Source: Paragorgia papillata (Eukaryota; Cnidaria; Anthozoa; Scleralcyonacea; Coralliidae). From it: 64,000 bases of DNA. Below the pieces are notes generated by a model. It worked only from the letters and a program-made list of their open reading frames with translations. It was not told the origin of the DNA and made no database searches. Positions 1-34,405 of this stretch are shown here, piece after piece (within the stretch, counting starts at the first letter, position 1; every line of letters starts with the position of its first letter). The stretch lies in assembly GCA_035771165.1 (NCBI GenBank), contig JAWNZC010000348.1, positions 4,383,501-4,447,500 on the forward strand, written 5' to 3'. Position numbers and translations under genes: made by a program.

Positions 1-1112
1 TGCATTTTCAGAGAATATTTTTCAAAATGTACTGCATGGAAAGAAAAGACCCCCCCCCCTAATTAGATATTGGAATTCCTATTTCAGCCACGGTAAGATT
101 TCCTGATCGATCCACCCCTTGTCGAGGGTCCAAACCACAGTGGCGGAGTGGCCCAAACCCTCTTCTAGTGTCCAGGGCACCAGAACTTAATGCGGCCCTG
201 TAATAAGGGTCCCGACAGTTGAGGCCGGACCGCCGAAAAATGAAGTACAAGATTATGCTGAAAATACACCACTAACTCAGTAGCATCATTTATACCCAAA
301 GACATATATTCTGTCAACTGTTTTTATAGCCAAAGCTTATTACTAGTGTGTTTAGATCGATTTATATAATCAAACCATATGCATGGAAGGGAAACTGATC
401 AACAAGCAAATACAAAAATAACTAAGGTTTTGACAGTCACTTTATTTGCTTTTTTCTCCACTAATTGCACTTTCAATGAATGCAAAATTAAGTTTACATG
501 AATGATACGTCAGTCAAGTTGTATACGCGACTAGATATATTTATTGCAGAATCTAAAACTGAATCTAGAGACTATATATATAAGCAATATGAGTGACTGT
601 TTGTAAACATGTAAATCATGTCTTTATTAAAGGCTTCAAAGCAAATTCAGTTGTAGCAACCCAAGTGCTAACAGACGTCAAACGCCAGTATTGAGCAATC
701 ACAGGCTTGGGCAGAGGATAAGTGGCAATGTGTGTTCCTACAGTTTTTGGAATTGTACGGGCCTAGGAAAACAAATGTAAACTATATTTTAGTACCCTTG
801 TTCCTTTACTTTTTCATGCAGAGGAAGAAGAAAGGGAGAAGTGCATATATACTTATATTTCTAGTAGCCATTATTTTTAGTCATCCAATGGTATACAGAG
901 TCAGATTCTCACCCTGATCCATTGTGTTGGGTTAATGGTTTGAACTAGACTAAGGGCTTTCGCTCGAAATCAACTACATGCAGATTTCAACCAAAGGTTA
1001 TTTTCTCTCTTCTTTTCTTTGTAATAATTTTAGAAATAATAGCTCTTTCAAAAAATTAAATAAGACTAAACCTAAATCTAAGAGTTTGATGACATCACTT
1101 AGCTCAACATAC
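1..1112. other. Intron or unexplained sequence left of the discoidin exon
   Basis: Should be intronic sequence of the minus-strand gene if the discoidin domain is completed beyond the window edge. A C-run lies at about 51-59. I found no convincing exon on either strand; the short frames at 59-250 and 732-917 show no family resemblance. Confidence 0.4.
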
Positions 1113-1412
1113 CATCACCCATTTCAATCCATCATTGGAATGCTGCAGATAAAATTGTCCGTATCCAGTTCTGGTATCGTGATTCCAAGAAGGAATAAAT
1201 CCACCTGCAACAGACACTGTCTTAACGTAAACAGGACGAATGAATGTGGCCTGAAGCCAGTTGCCAGCACTAGCTGCTTTACTTCCCCATCCACCTGTGT
1301 CTGCTCTGCCATCAGTCAAGACTCTTGATGTCACGTGATAAAGGTTGTTGTAGTAACCATGCTCTGCCACGTAATACTCGTTTAACAAATGAACCAATAT
1401 GTCCTTGTCGAT
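1113..1412 (-). CDS. Exon 4: F5/8 type C (discoidin) domain
   Basis: A 300-bp exon, 100 codons, flanked by TTTCAG on the acceptor side and ATG|GTATGT on the donor side (minus strand). It reads as most of a discoidin beta-sandwich: VLTDGRADTGGWGS, NWLQATFIRPVYVKTV, and a Gly-Tyr-Gly-Gln-Phe strand before HSNDGLKWVM. It is the best-conserved piece of the left-hand gene. Confidence 0.85.
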
Positions 1413-4400
1413 CTGAAACCGATATATAAAAACAAGACGTCAGGCGTTCATTCGAGCTACTTCAAAATCGCAGTGGGCACGCGGAGCTGCTATTAATTTT
1501 ATAATGAATAAAAATACAGCTAAAAATAAAATATATTATATATTCAAAGTTCTGAGAGAGTTGTCTTTTGTGTATTTTATATGACGTCTTATAATCTTCA
1601 GAATTTCGTAAAATCTCCGCCCCCCCCCCCCCCCCCCCCAAAAAAAAGAAAATATTTAAAAAATGCAGGGAATGGCATTTCAAGGAATCTAGATTTCAAA
1701 ATTTTCCGGGGCCCCCACAACTTTTCACACTAATCGGAGCAACAGTCTGATCTTTTCCCGTACCGACCGAGTAAATGGCTTTATTTTATGTTTTATGCTT
1801 GGCATTAATATTTTTATTATGATTAGGTTAATAAATCGTTTATTATATGGCTCTTTCAAGTTTTTCGATACTTATTGTATCAAAATTAGCATGAAAACCT
1901 TAGACTAATTCACGGTAGAAAAATAAACATTCGGACAGCTGTCCGCATAGAAAAAAGGACGGACCATCCGACCATGGTTTGTGGATACGCATTTTAACTG
2001 ACCGTGCGTTAATAAGTAATAATAATAATAATAACAATATATGTAATATAATATTAATATATTTATCTTTAATATAAATAAATAAAATAAATATGGGGGT
2101 GATCACGTTCATACCGGTTCGTCCGACCCTGTTTTATAAATAAAAACTCGATTTGATATACTAGTATGACCAAAAATGTAGTGCTTTGCAAACAGAAAAT
2201 TTGTTTAATTAACGATAAATTAATATTTTGAGTATTTCAAGTCGAGCATGCAGGTTAATGCTAGCCTGCGTGCAGAGTCTACTGTCTATATTTTGTCATT
2301 CCATCGTGTATAGGCATGCAGTGGAGTGTGCACGCAGGCTGCAGGTCGCAGGCCCTGCATATCGACCAGTAAATACAAGTCACTTTTATCACAGGCAAAG
2401 TTGTGCGTGGGGTTTTACAGTCATTTGTAACTCACTTTTCATCCAAATCTTCGGCAGTTCGTTCCGTACGTTGGGAAGTTCGTAGTTCGTTTTGAACTAC
2501 GCATTTGATTGGTTGCTTGGTTCCTAGCAGCCAATCAAATGCGTAGTTCAAAACGAACTTTGAACTTCTCAACGAACTTGTGAACTTTGGAACGAACTTC
2601 TGGAGATTTGGGTGAAAAGTGAGTTGCAAATGACTGTAACCCCTAAATTTTACAGTTGTTCCCCCGTGCCGCATATATCTTACAACTTACATCATCTGAC
2701 CTCATGGATATTATTACGCATACAGGGTTTCTAAGCTCCTTTCTTTTATGGCCGGCCCGTACGTTCGTTCATGCTTTTATAGTACTTTTTTCTTTTTCAT
2801 CTTAAAATGAAATAAGAACATGCATAGGTACCTTCTTTAATTGGCAAGAACAAGACTTTCCTGGCAGTCCTGGAGCTCCATTCTCTCCCTATATAAATGG
2901 TAATTCAAAGTAACCAGTTTAAAATGTTAAATATAGTCAGATACCTATTTATAAAATAGGTTGCGTCGTTGTAAACACGGTTGTGATGTCACAGCACATT
3001 TTTTAGCCTTATTTCATAAAAGAAATAGAAAATGGATGCCCTGTGTTTATATAACCTGATGCAAACACTCGAGTGAGTTGGGAGAATTCGAAAGTACCTA
3101 TGTAAACCCTCGCCTACGGCTCGGGTTCACATAAACTTTCGAATTCTCCCAACTCACTCTCGTGTTTGCATCAGGCTATATAAACACGGGCAGCCATTTT
3201 CTATTTCTTAAATATCAAACGCGAACTGGAACACATCTCAAAATATCGAATTTTCAATATTAAGCGGACGTCACCTTTGGGACCTCGCCGAGATACGCAT
3301 GTGGTGACCAGCTTTTTGTGTCTATATAACGTAACTATATTTTGGAGTGAAAAATATATTACTTTTAAATTTGGAGCAAAAAAAAAATATTTGGAATTTT
3401 GCAATTCCTTTCCTTTAGAGTTTGGGATTTGGAAACCGACATTGAAGGGACAATTAGACTTTTTAACTCTTGCGTTGTTTTAATTCATTTTTAAAATATA
3501 TTTTTATATTTTTAATAGTTTCAAAATGAATAAAAACCCTTAGTCTATAGTTAACCAAGCGTTTGCTTCCGCCAGGCATTTTGCTGTAAATGTAGTTTGT
3601 ATACTTTGTATACTGCTCTAATCTCTCATCAGGATGTTCACAAGGGTCTGCACCACTCTCAAATCAATAATTATTTTATATTACAAATTACATTTAAGGT
3701 GGCTCCCTATAGTTTCAATATATACGCGCTATTTCATACGCTCATTATTTAATGTTATTCACAAGTTTAAAAATTTATTAGATAAATATCAAGTAGACCC
3801 TACTATGGCAGAACTACTGCAGATACAAAATACCTACCAAATTATTCAATTATTTGCTGTTACCATGGTAATAATGACGTTGGAACTTTGGTATATTTTC
3901 AAATATTGCATAATTGAAGCGGCATGTCTTCAGTTTGCTTCGGTGAAATTTTTTAAAAATTACTGAGATGATAGGTACTGTTGTGGAGAATATCCATGCA
4001 CAAAATCAGAGAGGGTTGTATGGACAGATTTTTCGCTATAAAAATTACCGATTTAAAAAAGTTCTGTCTTATGAAAATTTTTTAAAATTATATATACTTT
4101 AGAAGTTTTTATAAGCTACTTATTTTCAAAATTTTAGCAAAATTCACCGAAGAAAACGTCTACAATCTAACATCGATGTCGACGCGGTCATAGAATTTCG
4201 AATCGACAAGATCGCTATTTACGCATGCGTAGCGATACCGTTTCTAGTCACCAGTCCCCTATTGAAATTACCGTAGGGAGCCACCTTAAAGGGAAAAACA
4301 AACTATTTTTTGAAGTTCCAAGTATTCCAGTTATGTTCCATGCGCAGATCAGTTCCGCTTACGCAATTGGTTTTATTAATTTACGCGCAATGGCTCAAGT

Positions 4401-7400
4401 GATGACATTATATATTGGATAAAAACAATGTGTCACATACATGTCATATATCTTTTAAATACGATTAATTGGTGACTTTGACAGTCTTTGTGTAAGTTGC
4501 GCAATATATACCCTATTATACAATACCCTGGTTGCTATGCGTGTTTTCATTGGTTGTTGGCCATATATGATCTATTAGAGGACAGACACATGGATCACGT
4601 CAGCTGACTTGCTTTTTTCCTTCTTCATGCCCCAAAATCCGGCAAGAGTTTCGAAAAAGACCTTTTAAATTTTTATTGTATAAAACAAATAGATTCCATT
4701 TTTTTGTTGTCTGTTCAGTTAAAGATGCACAGAAGACGTCACAACGTGGTAAGAACATCAGTGACCCACTCGACTGCGTCTCGTGGGCCACTTTTTTGTT
4801 CTTACCACGTTGTGACGTCATCTGTGCATCTATAACTGAACAGACAACGGCAAAATGGAATCTATTTGTTAAATGGTTGTCCTGTATACCTTTTGACCTT
4901 GTTTTCCCTCAGGTCCTTGAAGACCGACATCACCCTGCAAATGACAAAGCAAAAATTGTTTAAATTCGGGTTCCGTGTAGTCGTTGCTCCTGGTCACACA
5001 TTTACTTGTTACTTGCAGAAATAGCATTAGCTCATCTGTCTCCCATCTACGCGGTTATGCCCTGAAAAAGTTTTACTCAGTTGCAGTGTACACATAATGT
5101 CCTCTCTTTCGCGTGATCTGATTAATTTACACTCCATTCATAGTGTATTACGTAATACTTATCAAAACAAATGTACTGACTATTGCTTTGATAGTTGAAT
5201 TAAATGTTTTAACAACGCTGTCGATCTACGGGTGGTATATGCTGATGTTCAGGGGCAGATTGACAGCAGAAAAGTTACCGGGAAATTAGATGAAAGGGGC
5301 GCCTGACCAAATCAGTTCCGTAAGAGGTACCTGCCGGTTACTAGAAAATTTCTGAATTTTTGAGCCTCTAACTGAATTTGTGAGAGCAATTTTGATAATT
5401 TTAAGCACGGTTTTATTGCAGTCCATATATTCTATTTTTTTTTGAGGGAAATACGAGGTTTACATATTCACTTGGAGAACAAAAGAATCCGAGGCGATCA
5501 TGCATGCATGTATTAACGTAACTGACTTATTTAATAGTTGAGGAGGTTTGCGAAAAAACATATAATTGCTATATATTGCCCTGTTGACCATGTAGGGCAA
5601 TATCTAGATATTTCCTGTTGACCAGGGCAATATCTATATACATCTATAATTATCGGTTCTCTTGGGATATATCGTAGATACAGCTCTAGAAAGAACAAAG
5701 AAAACCGACTCAACTATTAAATAATCATAAATAATCTATATCGTTACCTTTGAACCATCACGACCATCGCGACCATCTCGACCTTGCAACAGTTTGAGAA
5801 TCTGCATACGCAGCAAAAACAGGGCAAAGGTTAGAATAAGCCTCCGCTCGGAACGTTAGTATTTCGTTATCAAAACTATTCTCGTCATGCAGTGACCATG
5901 CACCTGCCTATACGTAGCACTCTCTTATTACTGTATATATGCAAGAACTGTGATTACTCGGATTGAGAATAAGGTGTTTACTCCGAGTGGCCTGACGAAC
6001 CTGGTCCGTGGCTATAGTGCGACCTTCACCGCGCCACATTACAAGGTCATGTTTGGAGCAAGCCGTGTGATGAAAAATTATTTTTAATTATTTTTGCAAA
6101 ACAAAGAAAGAATAAGAGTAATCTCAACACCGTCCTCGTTCTTCATACGACGCCACTTAATTAGAGCATTTTTACGTCTTCCAGACGACGCCAGTTAACG
6201 GTTAAATATATAAGAAGTGTTGCTTGAGATTTACTTCAGTATACAGACACTACAATCATTTTAGCAGTACTGGGGCGTTTTGGATGTCATCAAATATCAA
6301 ATATAATAGTTAACCGTGACTTCTTTAAATTGTAAAACTTATCTTGCATTTTAACAGCCGTCGTCGTCCTAGCATCTTAAAGTCCCTATTATTAGAGAGA
6401 ATCGATGGGCTTACTAAAAAAATCAGTGAATGCTAAAAACTGAAACAAAAGACAAGTAGTAAAATACCAATTTTCTGAAATCGCGGCTAGCTTTAATAAC
6501 ACTGTGGGTTTAAGTAGTACTGCCAAATCCCTGCCGAGTTTTCTAGGCCAGAAGGTTGTTGATATCAGTTTTAAAACATGAACGCTTGATAAGAAAGTCT
6601 TAAACAAATCATTAAACATTCATGAGGAAAATTAAAAGTAAACTAATATTTAATTTAATTATATCCGTAAATTCCAGATTTACATAAACTTTTCGGCCTT
6701 TGTGCATGATCTGCTCAGCTAAAACGGTTTGTATTTTTAGAATAGTCGATAAAAAAGAACATTTCTATGCGTCAGTTTTTTAAGTACGATTTCGACTCGC
6801 GTCTGTATATCAGATAAAGATCGATCGGCTGCTCATGTTTTATCTCAGTGTTAGACACATGATTAAATTGGAACTGAAGAGACGTTGAGGTTCAAATGAA
6901 GAGTACGCGTCATGAACCGTCTTTTTGGAGAGGGGGGGAGAGCCGAAAATTTTCTCGGGATTCAAATAGCCCTTGTTGAGTATATTAGCACCAACATATT
7001 TTTTCTGTTATTGAACACTTCTTTCATTTTTTATGCCCCTTCAAACTTGCAAAATTTCGCATCTGTTTGTCCCATGGCGGAGCAGTGAGGGGAATGGGTA
7101 TAGGATGCGTATGACGTAATACCAGGCATTCATCTTCAAAAATCTATAAAGTTTAGTACACTGGAACTATAATAAAATAATTAAAATGAAAAATATCGCC
7201 AAACTGGCTATAAACGTAACCTGGGTACGTTCTTTCCTATTTACTTTACAGTAAAAAAAATATAGAATTCCTGGTATTACGTCACAAACCCTTCTCGACG
7301 CAATCGCCACTTCAATCGATTCTTAAATCAAGAGGATTTTACCAATTTAGTTAATTTATATTGCATTCTTCATCATTTGGATTGGCGATGTTTATTCGTG

Positions 7401-8207
7401 CAAAAAACTTTTTGGGGTAAGTGGCACTTTAAAGGAGTTAGCGTTTTGAGAATTGGAGCTCTAATAAAGTGAGGGATTAAATGATTATTTAATAGTGCTT
7501 TTACGGCGATAAGTGCAATAATTTTTTTCTGTGTACAATGCAGTGCATTTGTTGTCTAATATTCGAATCGTATATGTTCATCATGGACATTGAGCATCAG
7601 AACTGTAATTTACCGGTCAGGTTGGCTGCCTGCGATAGAACATACAGAGAGATCTCATGCCGGTCAGTCAATCGAATTAATTACACCATTATTATTGTGG
7701 CAACAAGTATTCGTTTTGGATTATGATCCGCATCGAATTTTAAATTGGATAAACCGAACTACAATATGTACGCTACACAACATAGACTGAAAACTAAAAC
7801 ATACGTTGGCTTTCTATGGACAATACCTTACGATTCTGTTGCGTTCAGAGCCTTTTCGATCACACTAGAAAACGTTTGGGCGTCATTTGCCATGCTGCAG
7901 AATGCCCCGCAGTTTGCGTTTTACACTATGCATTATACACTATATGTACGGTCTGCAGATATATACTGTCTAGTCTGTATATGAGCGTATTACCGCTATT
8001 ACGTATACTGTCTTATATTCATGTCGCAATGAATGTTTTGAGTCATTCCTGCATGCAATTCACTGATATAGAATAAACACACAAATTTTCCAGTACCACT
8101 ATACTTACGTTTGTTTCGTTCACACAGATGACATTTTCTTTACCTTGACTTTTACCAAATATAGTAATAAGTATCATGACAAGGACTGACGACGCAAAAA
8201 TCTTCAT
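1113..8207 (-). CDS. Secreted collagen-discoidin (F5/8 type C) protein, 3' part outside window
   Basis: Four minus-strand exons in compatible phase 0: 8207-8109, 5801-5748, 2888-2832 and 1412-1113. Exon 1 starts with ATG and encodes a signal peptide (MKIFASSVLVMILITIFGKS) followed by a short Cys-containing segment. Exon 2 is 54 bp, the classic collagen exon size, and reads GRDGRDGRDGSK. Exon 3 continues the Gly-X-Y pattern (GENGAPGLPGK) and ends in a CSC motif. Exon 4 gives 100 residues typical of a discoidin domain, with a conserved LTDGR, WLQATF, a GYGQFYLQHSNDG stretch and the WVM end. The last part of the domain and the stop codon are not visible and should lie beyond position 1. The protein is presumably extracellular and could bind matrix or carbohydrate; that is family inference. 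The collagen stretch is only about eight triplets, so collagen exons between 2889 and 5747 may have been missed. Confidence 0.75.
1620..1639. repeat. Poly(C) tract followed by poly(A)
   Basis: An uninterrupted run of about 20 C then 8 A. Length is likely unreliable in the assembly. Confidence 0.9.
1750..2115 (-). mobile_element. Fold-back element family A, copy 1
   Basis: Contains TTTATTATATGGC, TTTTTCGATA and the ACGGTAGAA-CATTCGGACAGCTGTCC region. These appear reverse-complemented at 27095-27440, so the two are opposite-orientation copies of one element. A (TAA)n run at about 2017-2032 lies inside. No coding capacity is seen. Confidence 0.6.
2410..2643. mobile_element. Fold-back (inverted-repeat) element with GTTCG-rich arms
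   Basis: Outer arms GGTTTTACAGTCATTTG and CAAATGACTGTAACCCC pair, as do the inner arms around ATTTGATTGGTTGC. The element is full of GAACTT/AAGTTC words. Its palindromic nature explains overlapping short frames on both strands. Confidence 0.8.
2951..3210 (-). mobile_element. Fold-back element family B, copy 1
   Basis: Near-identical to 62895-63199 in reverse orientation. The hairpin arms are TTGGGAGAATTCGAAAGT and its complement around a GCCTACGGCTCGGG centre. This copy lacks about 45 bp (including an AATTGACCAATCA stretch) present in the other, so it is an internally deleted derivative. Confidence 0.85.
3694..4289. mobile_element. Fold-back element with TTAAGGTGGCTCCCTA ends
   Basis: Terminal inverted repeats TTAAGGTGGCTCCCTATAG and TACCGTAGGGAGCCACCTTAA bracket about 600 bp. 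A 110-codon frame inside (from 3634) has no family resemblance and crosses the element border, so I treat it as chance. Confidence 0.8.
4515..4875 (+). mobile_element. Fold-back element family C, copy 1
   Basis: Inner hairpin arms ACAAATAGATTCCATTTT, GATGCACAGA-GACGTCACAACGTGGTAAGAAC and complements. Related copies lie at 21906-22170 and, in reverse orientation, 61270-61575. The left flank carries GTTTTCATTGGTTG, a CCAAT-type word seen at the edge of several fold-back elements here. Confidence 0.85.
5528..5725. mobile_element. Short fold-back element in intron 1 of the collagen-discoidin gene
   Basis: Ends TATTTAATAGTTGAG and CTCAACTATTAAATA. Inside is a short direct repeat, CCTGTTGACCAgGGCAATATCTA. 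It lies just left of the 54-bp collagen exon. Confidence 0.7.
7111..7284. mobile_element. Fold-back element with ATGACGTAATACCAGG ends
   Basis: Arms ATGACGTAATACCAGG and CCTGGTATTACGTCA flank an AT-rich centre with no coding capacity. It lies in an intron of the minus-strand gene. Confidence 0.7.
8109..8207 (-). CDS. Exon 1: signal peptide
   Basis: 33 codons from ATG at 8207 to AAC|GTAAGT. Two positive or polar residues are followed by a hydrophobic core (SSVLVMILITIF) and a small-residue cleavage region, which fits a secretory signal peptide. The start was chosen because it is the first ATG upstream of an in-phase donor and because it gives a good signal sequence. Confidence 0.7.
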
Positions 8208-9587
8208 AATTCACCAGACACACTTTCTTGCTCTTTCTTTGTTAAAACACATGCACGAATGATAAAAGGTTGCAGTAAATTTTGTCTTATAAAAATTATA
8301 TATCTGCATATAAACAGGAAGTATACATAAAGCGTAATATATTTACTATTGTTGTCGACTTGTCGTTTCAGCAATAAGCTGAGAACATGCACACAAAATT
8401 AAAATATTGTTACTGATGCATGCATGGCGATTTTCTCGTAAAATGCAAGTTCGTCTAGAAGCTCTAAGACGTTTAAGCAGTTGTAAAACGTTCTCAAAAC
8501 ACCTCAAGGTTTGTTAAAAAAGATAGCTAGGCTTTGTCTGTTTCAATCTTTTGAACTTCTCAGTCTCTGACTTTAGTCTTACAGTCTCAGTGTTTTGAAA
8601 CCGGTAGGGTGTACCAGGAACCCCCTCCCTTTGCTTATAGGAATTATAACCTTTCCCATGTTACAACAATGTCAGTTTTAACTTTGTCATTTAACCATAT
8701 GCATCTTGATTTCTAGTAATTCATTTCGAACGAGTTTTCGTTTGGCAAGAACAATTTTTCAGAGTAATTATTAATCTTTGATACAAATGGAGATGATGGT
8801 TGAGTAGATGTGTTTTTAGGATTGAATATAGGTGTACATGTGTTTTTTTAAAGACAGACAGAATAAAAAATAAGTCATAATGCAAGTGATCTGAGTACAA
8901 GAGTATAATAAAATACAGGGTCTCTTATTGGCTTACTGTGCTCTTCTATGATTTCCACGGTACATAAAAATATAATTTTACGCAAAATAATTCTTTCAAG
9001 CAGGGTTATGAACATATCGTGATTAGCTATATAACTGAGCAGTTGAAATAAAATGAAGGACTCACTGAATACCTGTACTTGTAAATTAATTACATTAAAA
9101 AAAAGGTCGACCCCCCGCTGCAGAGCTTCTCAGATTTGAGAAGTGGTTATCATTTTACATTAAAATACCCATATGATTCATATGTTTTTCGACATGTTTT
9201 TATTTGATTGGATTATTTGATCTCACAAGGATTGCAAAAGAACCAATTTATTTGCAAGACTTCTGTGCTTGTGATTTGGAGTTTGGACAATCAAAACTGA
9301 GAATTGCTCAGCGGTGCCTGATCACGTGATTGTAGCCTTGTAAAGCTTCCTGTCGTGCAATAATATCACAGATGACAGATCTATCACAGATAATATCATG
9401 AGTATCATGAGTAGGAGGCTATGAATCCCTATGAACATATAAATCACATTACAGATATTTTCTGCAAGTACAACATGAGTGGATTTGTTATTACGTGTAC
9501 GTTCTTGCTCTGAACTTTAACCCCAAGCTTCGTGTTTATCGAATTCGCACTACAGTATTCGCACTGCGATGTTCTGAGTTCTTCTAA
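8208..9587. promoter_or_regulatory. Head-to-head intergenic region, possible divergent promoter
   Basis: A 1.38 kb gap between the start codons of the minus-strand collagen-discoidin gene and plus-strand GPR155. I see no TATA box I would trust, no open frame and no clear repeat. It must contain both 5' UTRs and both transcription starts. Promoter function is inferred from gene orientation only. Confidence 0.4.
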
Positions 9588-31943
<22,356 letters not shown>

Positions 31944-31989
31944 CAAATATTTCGATGGTATGGTTCTCAACAATACATAATGTAAAAAA

Positions 31990-32005
31990 ATTAATAATAA
32001 TAATA

Positions 32006-32047
<42 letters not shown>
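31990..32047. repeat. (TAA)n microsatellite downstream of GPR155
   Basis: About 19 TAA units with one TAG variant. Confidence 0.95.
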
Positions 32048-32205
32048 GACTTTATTTAAAGAAGGTATACACCAGTTTAGCAAAGCTAATCTTACACTGG
32101 GCCTTCTAGAGTGCTAATGTTTTAGATGTTTTAGTAAAATTTTGAAAACACTCGTGAAATTAAACCTTAATTTCCTCGGCCCCATGCGATTTCCTATACT
32201 AATTT

Positions 32206-32350
32206 TAGCAAAGTGAAAATGTGGTAAACTGCCGAGAATAGTTTTGATAATGAAATACTGACGTTTACTCTGATGAAGGGTTCCTCTCGAAACGTCAATA
32301 TTTCGTTATCAAAACTAATCTCGGCAGTTTACCACCTTTGCACTTTGCTG
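32206..32350. mobile_element. Fold-back element family G with hammerhead-like words
   Basis: Outer arms CAAAGTGAAAATGTGGTAAA and TTTACCACCTTTGCACTTTG. Inner arms ATAGTTTTGATAATGAAATA and TATTTCGTTATCAAAACTA. The centre reads CTGATGA (32270) ... CGAAACGTC (32288). A relative lies at 43568-43700 and a piece at 5850-5890. Confidence 0.8.
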
Positions 32351-33041
32351 GAACTATAGTGGGTGTTTTCAATGTTGGGCTATATGGATGTCTCGCCAGA
32401 TATGGTTGGACAGCGTGAACACTTATTTGTCATACGTAAAATTGCTTCATTCATACTTTACTGTAAAATGAAGAAATTAAATGTTAACAACGTTTCAATA
32501 CTAAAATATAAGTGAAAGTGTGGTAATTATCTACCAAAGAGTGTTTTTTTAGATTTGTTTTTCGCCTGCCACGGTGCTACCGCATTTTCCTTTTCGGGCT
32601 GATTGGGCAACCAGAACGAGCGGGCTACTACTCATCTGTGGCAGGATATTATCTGTAGGTGTGACGTCATAATTCATCACTATCACGAATGGGGAAGTTT
32701 GTTTCAGATCCAGTGAAACACCTGGCTATAAATTTATGTCCAATATGCACCAATTTCTAGGTTAGGGGGTTCGATGTGGTCAGGCCCACAGAATAGACAT
32801 TTCTATTATGTGGTCGGCCTGGTTATGTTGGACATGAAATGTCATGAATTAATTATAATCGTGTGCCTGACTGGATCTGAAATAGACTTCACCATCACGA
32901 ATATCCCTATGCCATAAACCATAGTTAATACTAATCAAAATTGAGATTGGAAAATACATAAAAATTATACCAGCGGTACCACATTTTACTGCAACCTATA
33001 AACCTTGACTGAACTTCACTGAAGTGTTGTATAGTACGATA

Positions 33042-33312
33042 CGAGGGGCAAATCACTCCCTGAAAAGTGTACGAGATTTTTGAACTTTCGCATTGGATTT
33101 AGGGATTTCTTTCGGATTTTTCCGGATTTCTTGTGAAAATAATTATGTATTTTCAAGGGATTTTATAGATTTTCCAGGAAATTTATGGATTTTCAAAGGA
33201 TTTTATGGATCTTCAAAGGAGTTTATGGATTTTCAAGAATTCTCATGGATTTTTGGATTTGCGTTTTTTTCAGCAAAGTGTACGAGATTTTTGAAGTGAT
33301 TTCCCCTCGGTA
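33042..33312. mobile_element. Fold-back element family H with GGATTTT tandem interior, copy 1
   Basis: Starts CGAGGGGCAAATCACTCC and ends AAGTGATTTCCCCTCGG. The interior is a degenerate array of GGATTTTCAA/TTTATGGA units. Same layout at 59591-59765. Confidence 0.8.
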
Positions 33313-34040
33313 CGATTCTACTGATATTTCCAGAAAGGTTGTTACTGCATCCCGCATCTATGTGGTATCCACCACCTTCATATCTTGTAGCTTGAAAGGA
33401 TCCACATTGTATGGATTATCAGAAAGAATGAGCAGATTTCTTACCCACCTCTGTAGACTACCAAGATTATTTTCGCGATTAAGTTGCCATGTCGCGTTGA
33501 TGGTGTAGGCTCACTTTGTACTCCGGGCCATACGCGCTCTTGTCGTCTCCTTTTCGTGTTCGGGTCACACCGCGGTTCTGATGTTTTCAAAAGGTTGCGG
33601 ACTACCTGGGAAGGCTGGGTGATCTTGATGTATTGACCAACGGACGTTGTGCTTGCATGGTTGGAAGCGACAACTGGGTCCAGCGGTTAGTGCGTCCAAG
33701 AATATACACAACACACTGTAACTCTTGGCGTAGAAGTAAAGGTGGTTAGCAAAGAAGGACAAGGTGATACCATTTTACCTGCTTGAGCAATTTGATATTC
33801 AATTCGGTCATTAGACCAAGGTGTTCCATTCCTTTAACACCTGGAAAGTGGAAGCAATGTTATTTTATCTCTTACGCTTTTCTTTGGTTTGCCCAGTTGG
33901 ACAGGTTGACGTCAGCATGCATGCACGATAAGTTCTTTTTCCTATAGATAATACCACCATCTTGCATCGTGACCCAGTCCATGATCTGTGCGCAGCGGTT
34001 GATGAACTTTGGGCAAGTGCCAGGGGCCCCGCGCTTTTGG
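33310..34040 (-). pseudogene. Possible decayed coding relic, unidentified
   Basis: On the minus strand several short frames of more protein-like composition run in succession (GAPGTCPKFINRCAQIMDW; GMEHLGLMTELNIKLL; CRFQPCKHN; SDNPYNVDPFKLQDMKVV). They lie in different frames with stops between them. I do not recognise a family with confidence. It could be an old gene fragment or an unusual repeat. Confidence 0.25.
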
Positions 34041-34405
34041 GGCGCCTCGCAGATTTTTTGGGCCTTTTGTTTTTTTGAAGTCCCCATGTTTTGTAGGACC
34101 GCTCGTTTTTTAAGACGGCATATCACATAATTATGTAGCGGAGCACAGGGGCCCCACGTTTTCAATACAATTCTCACGCAATCAAATCAATTGACTTTGT
34201 GTTTACTTGACATTTGCTTTGTAATCATTTTAAATCATTTTCTGACAAAATTCCTTTAACATCGATACCTGACCGCACGTGGCGCAGGCTACGCTTTCAA
34301 AGAACTATAAATAACTTTTTCAACTTTGATCATGACAACTGCATGGTTGCTATTTCCTTTTTTCTTCTTAATGTTCTCCGATTTTTCTGGTCTTGTCTGA
34401 CTTGA

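Noticed and set aside
3634..3966. 110-codon frame
   Set aside because: Crosses the border of a fold-back element and has no recognisable domain.
4600..4963. Frames on both strands across 4.6-4.96 kb
   Set aside because: They cover a family C fold-back element and repeat in its other copies.
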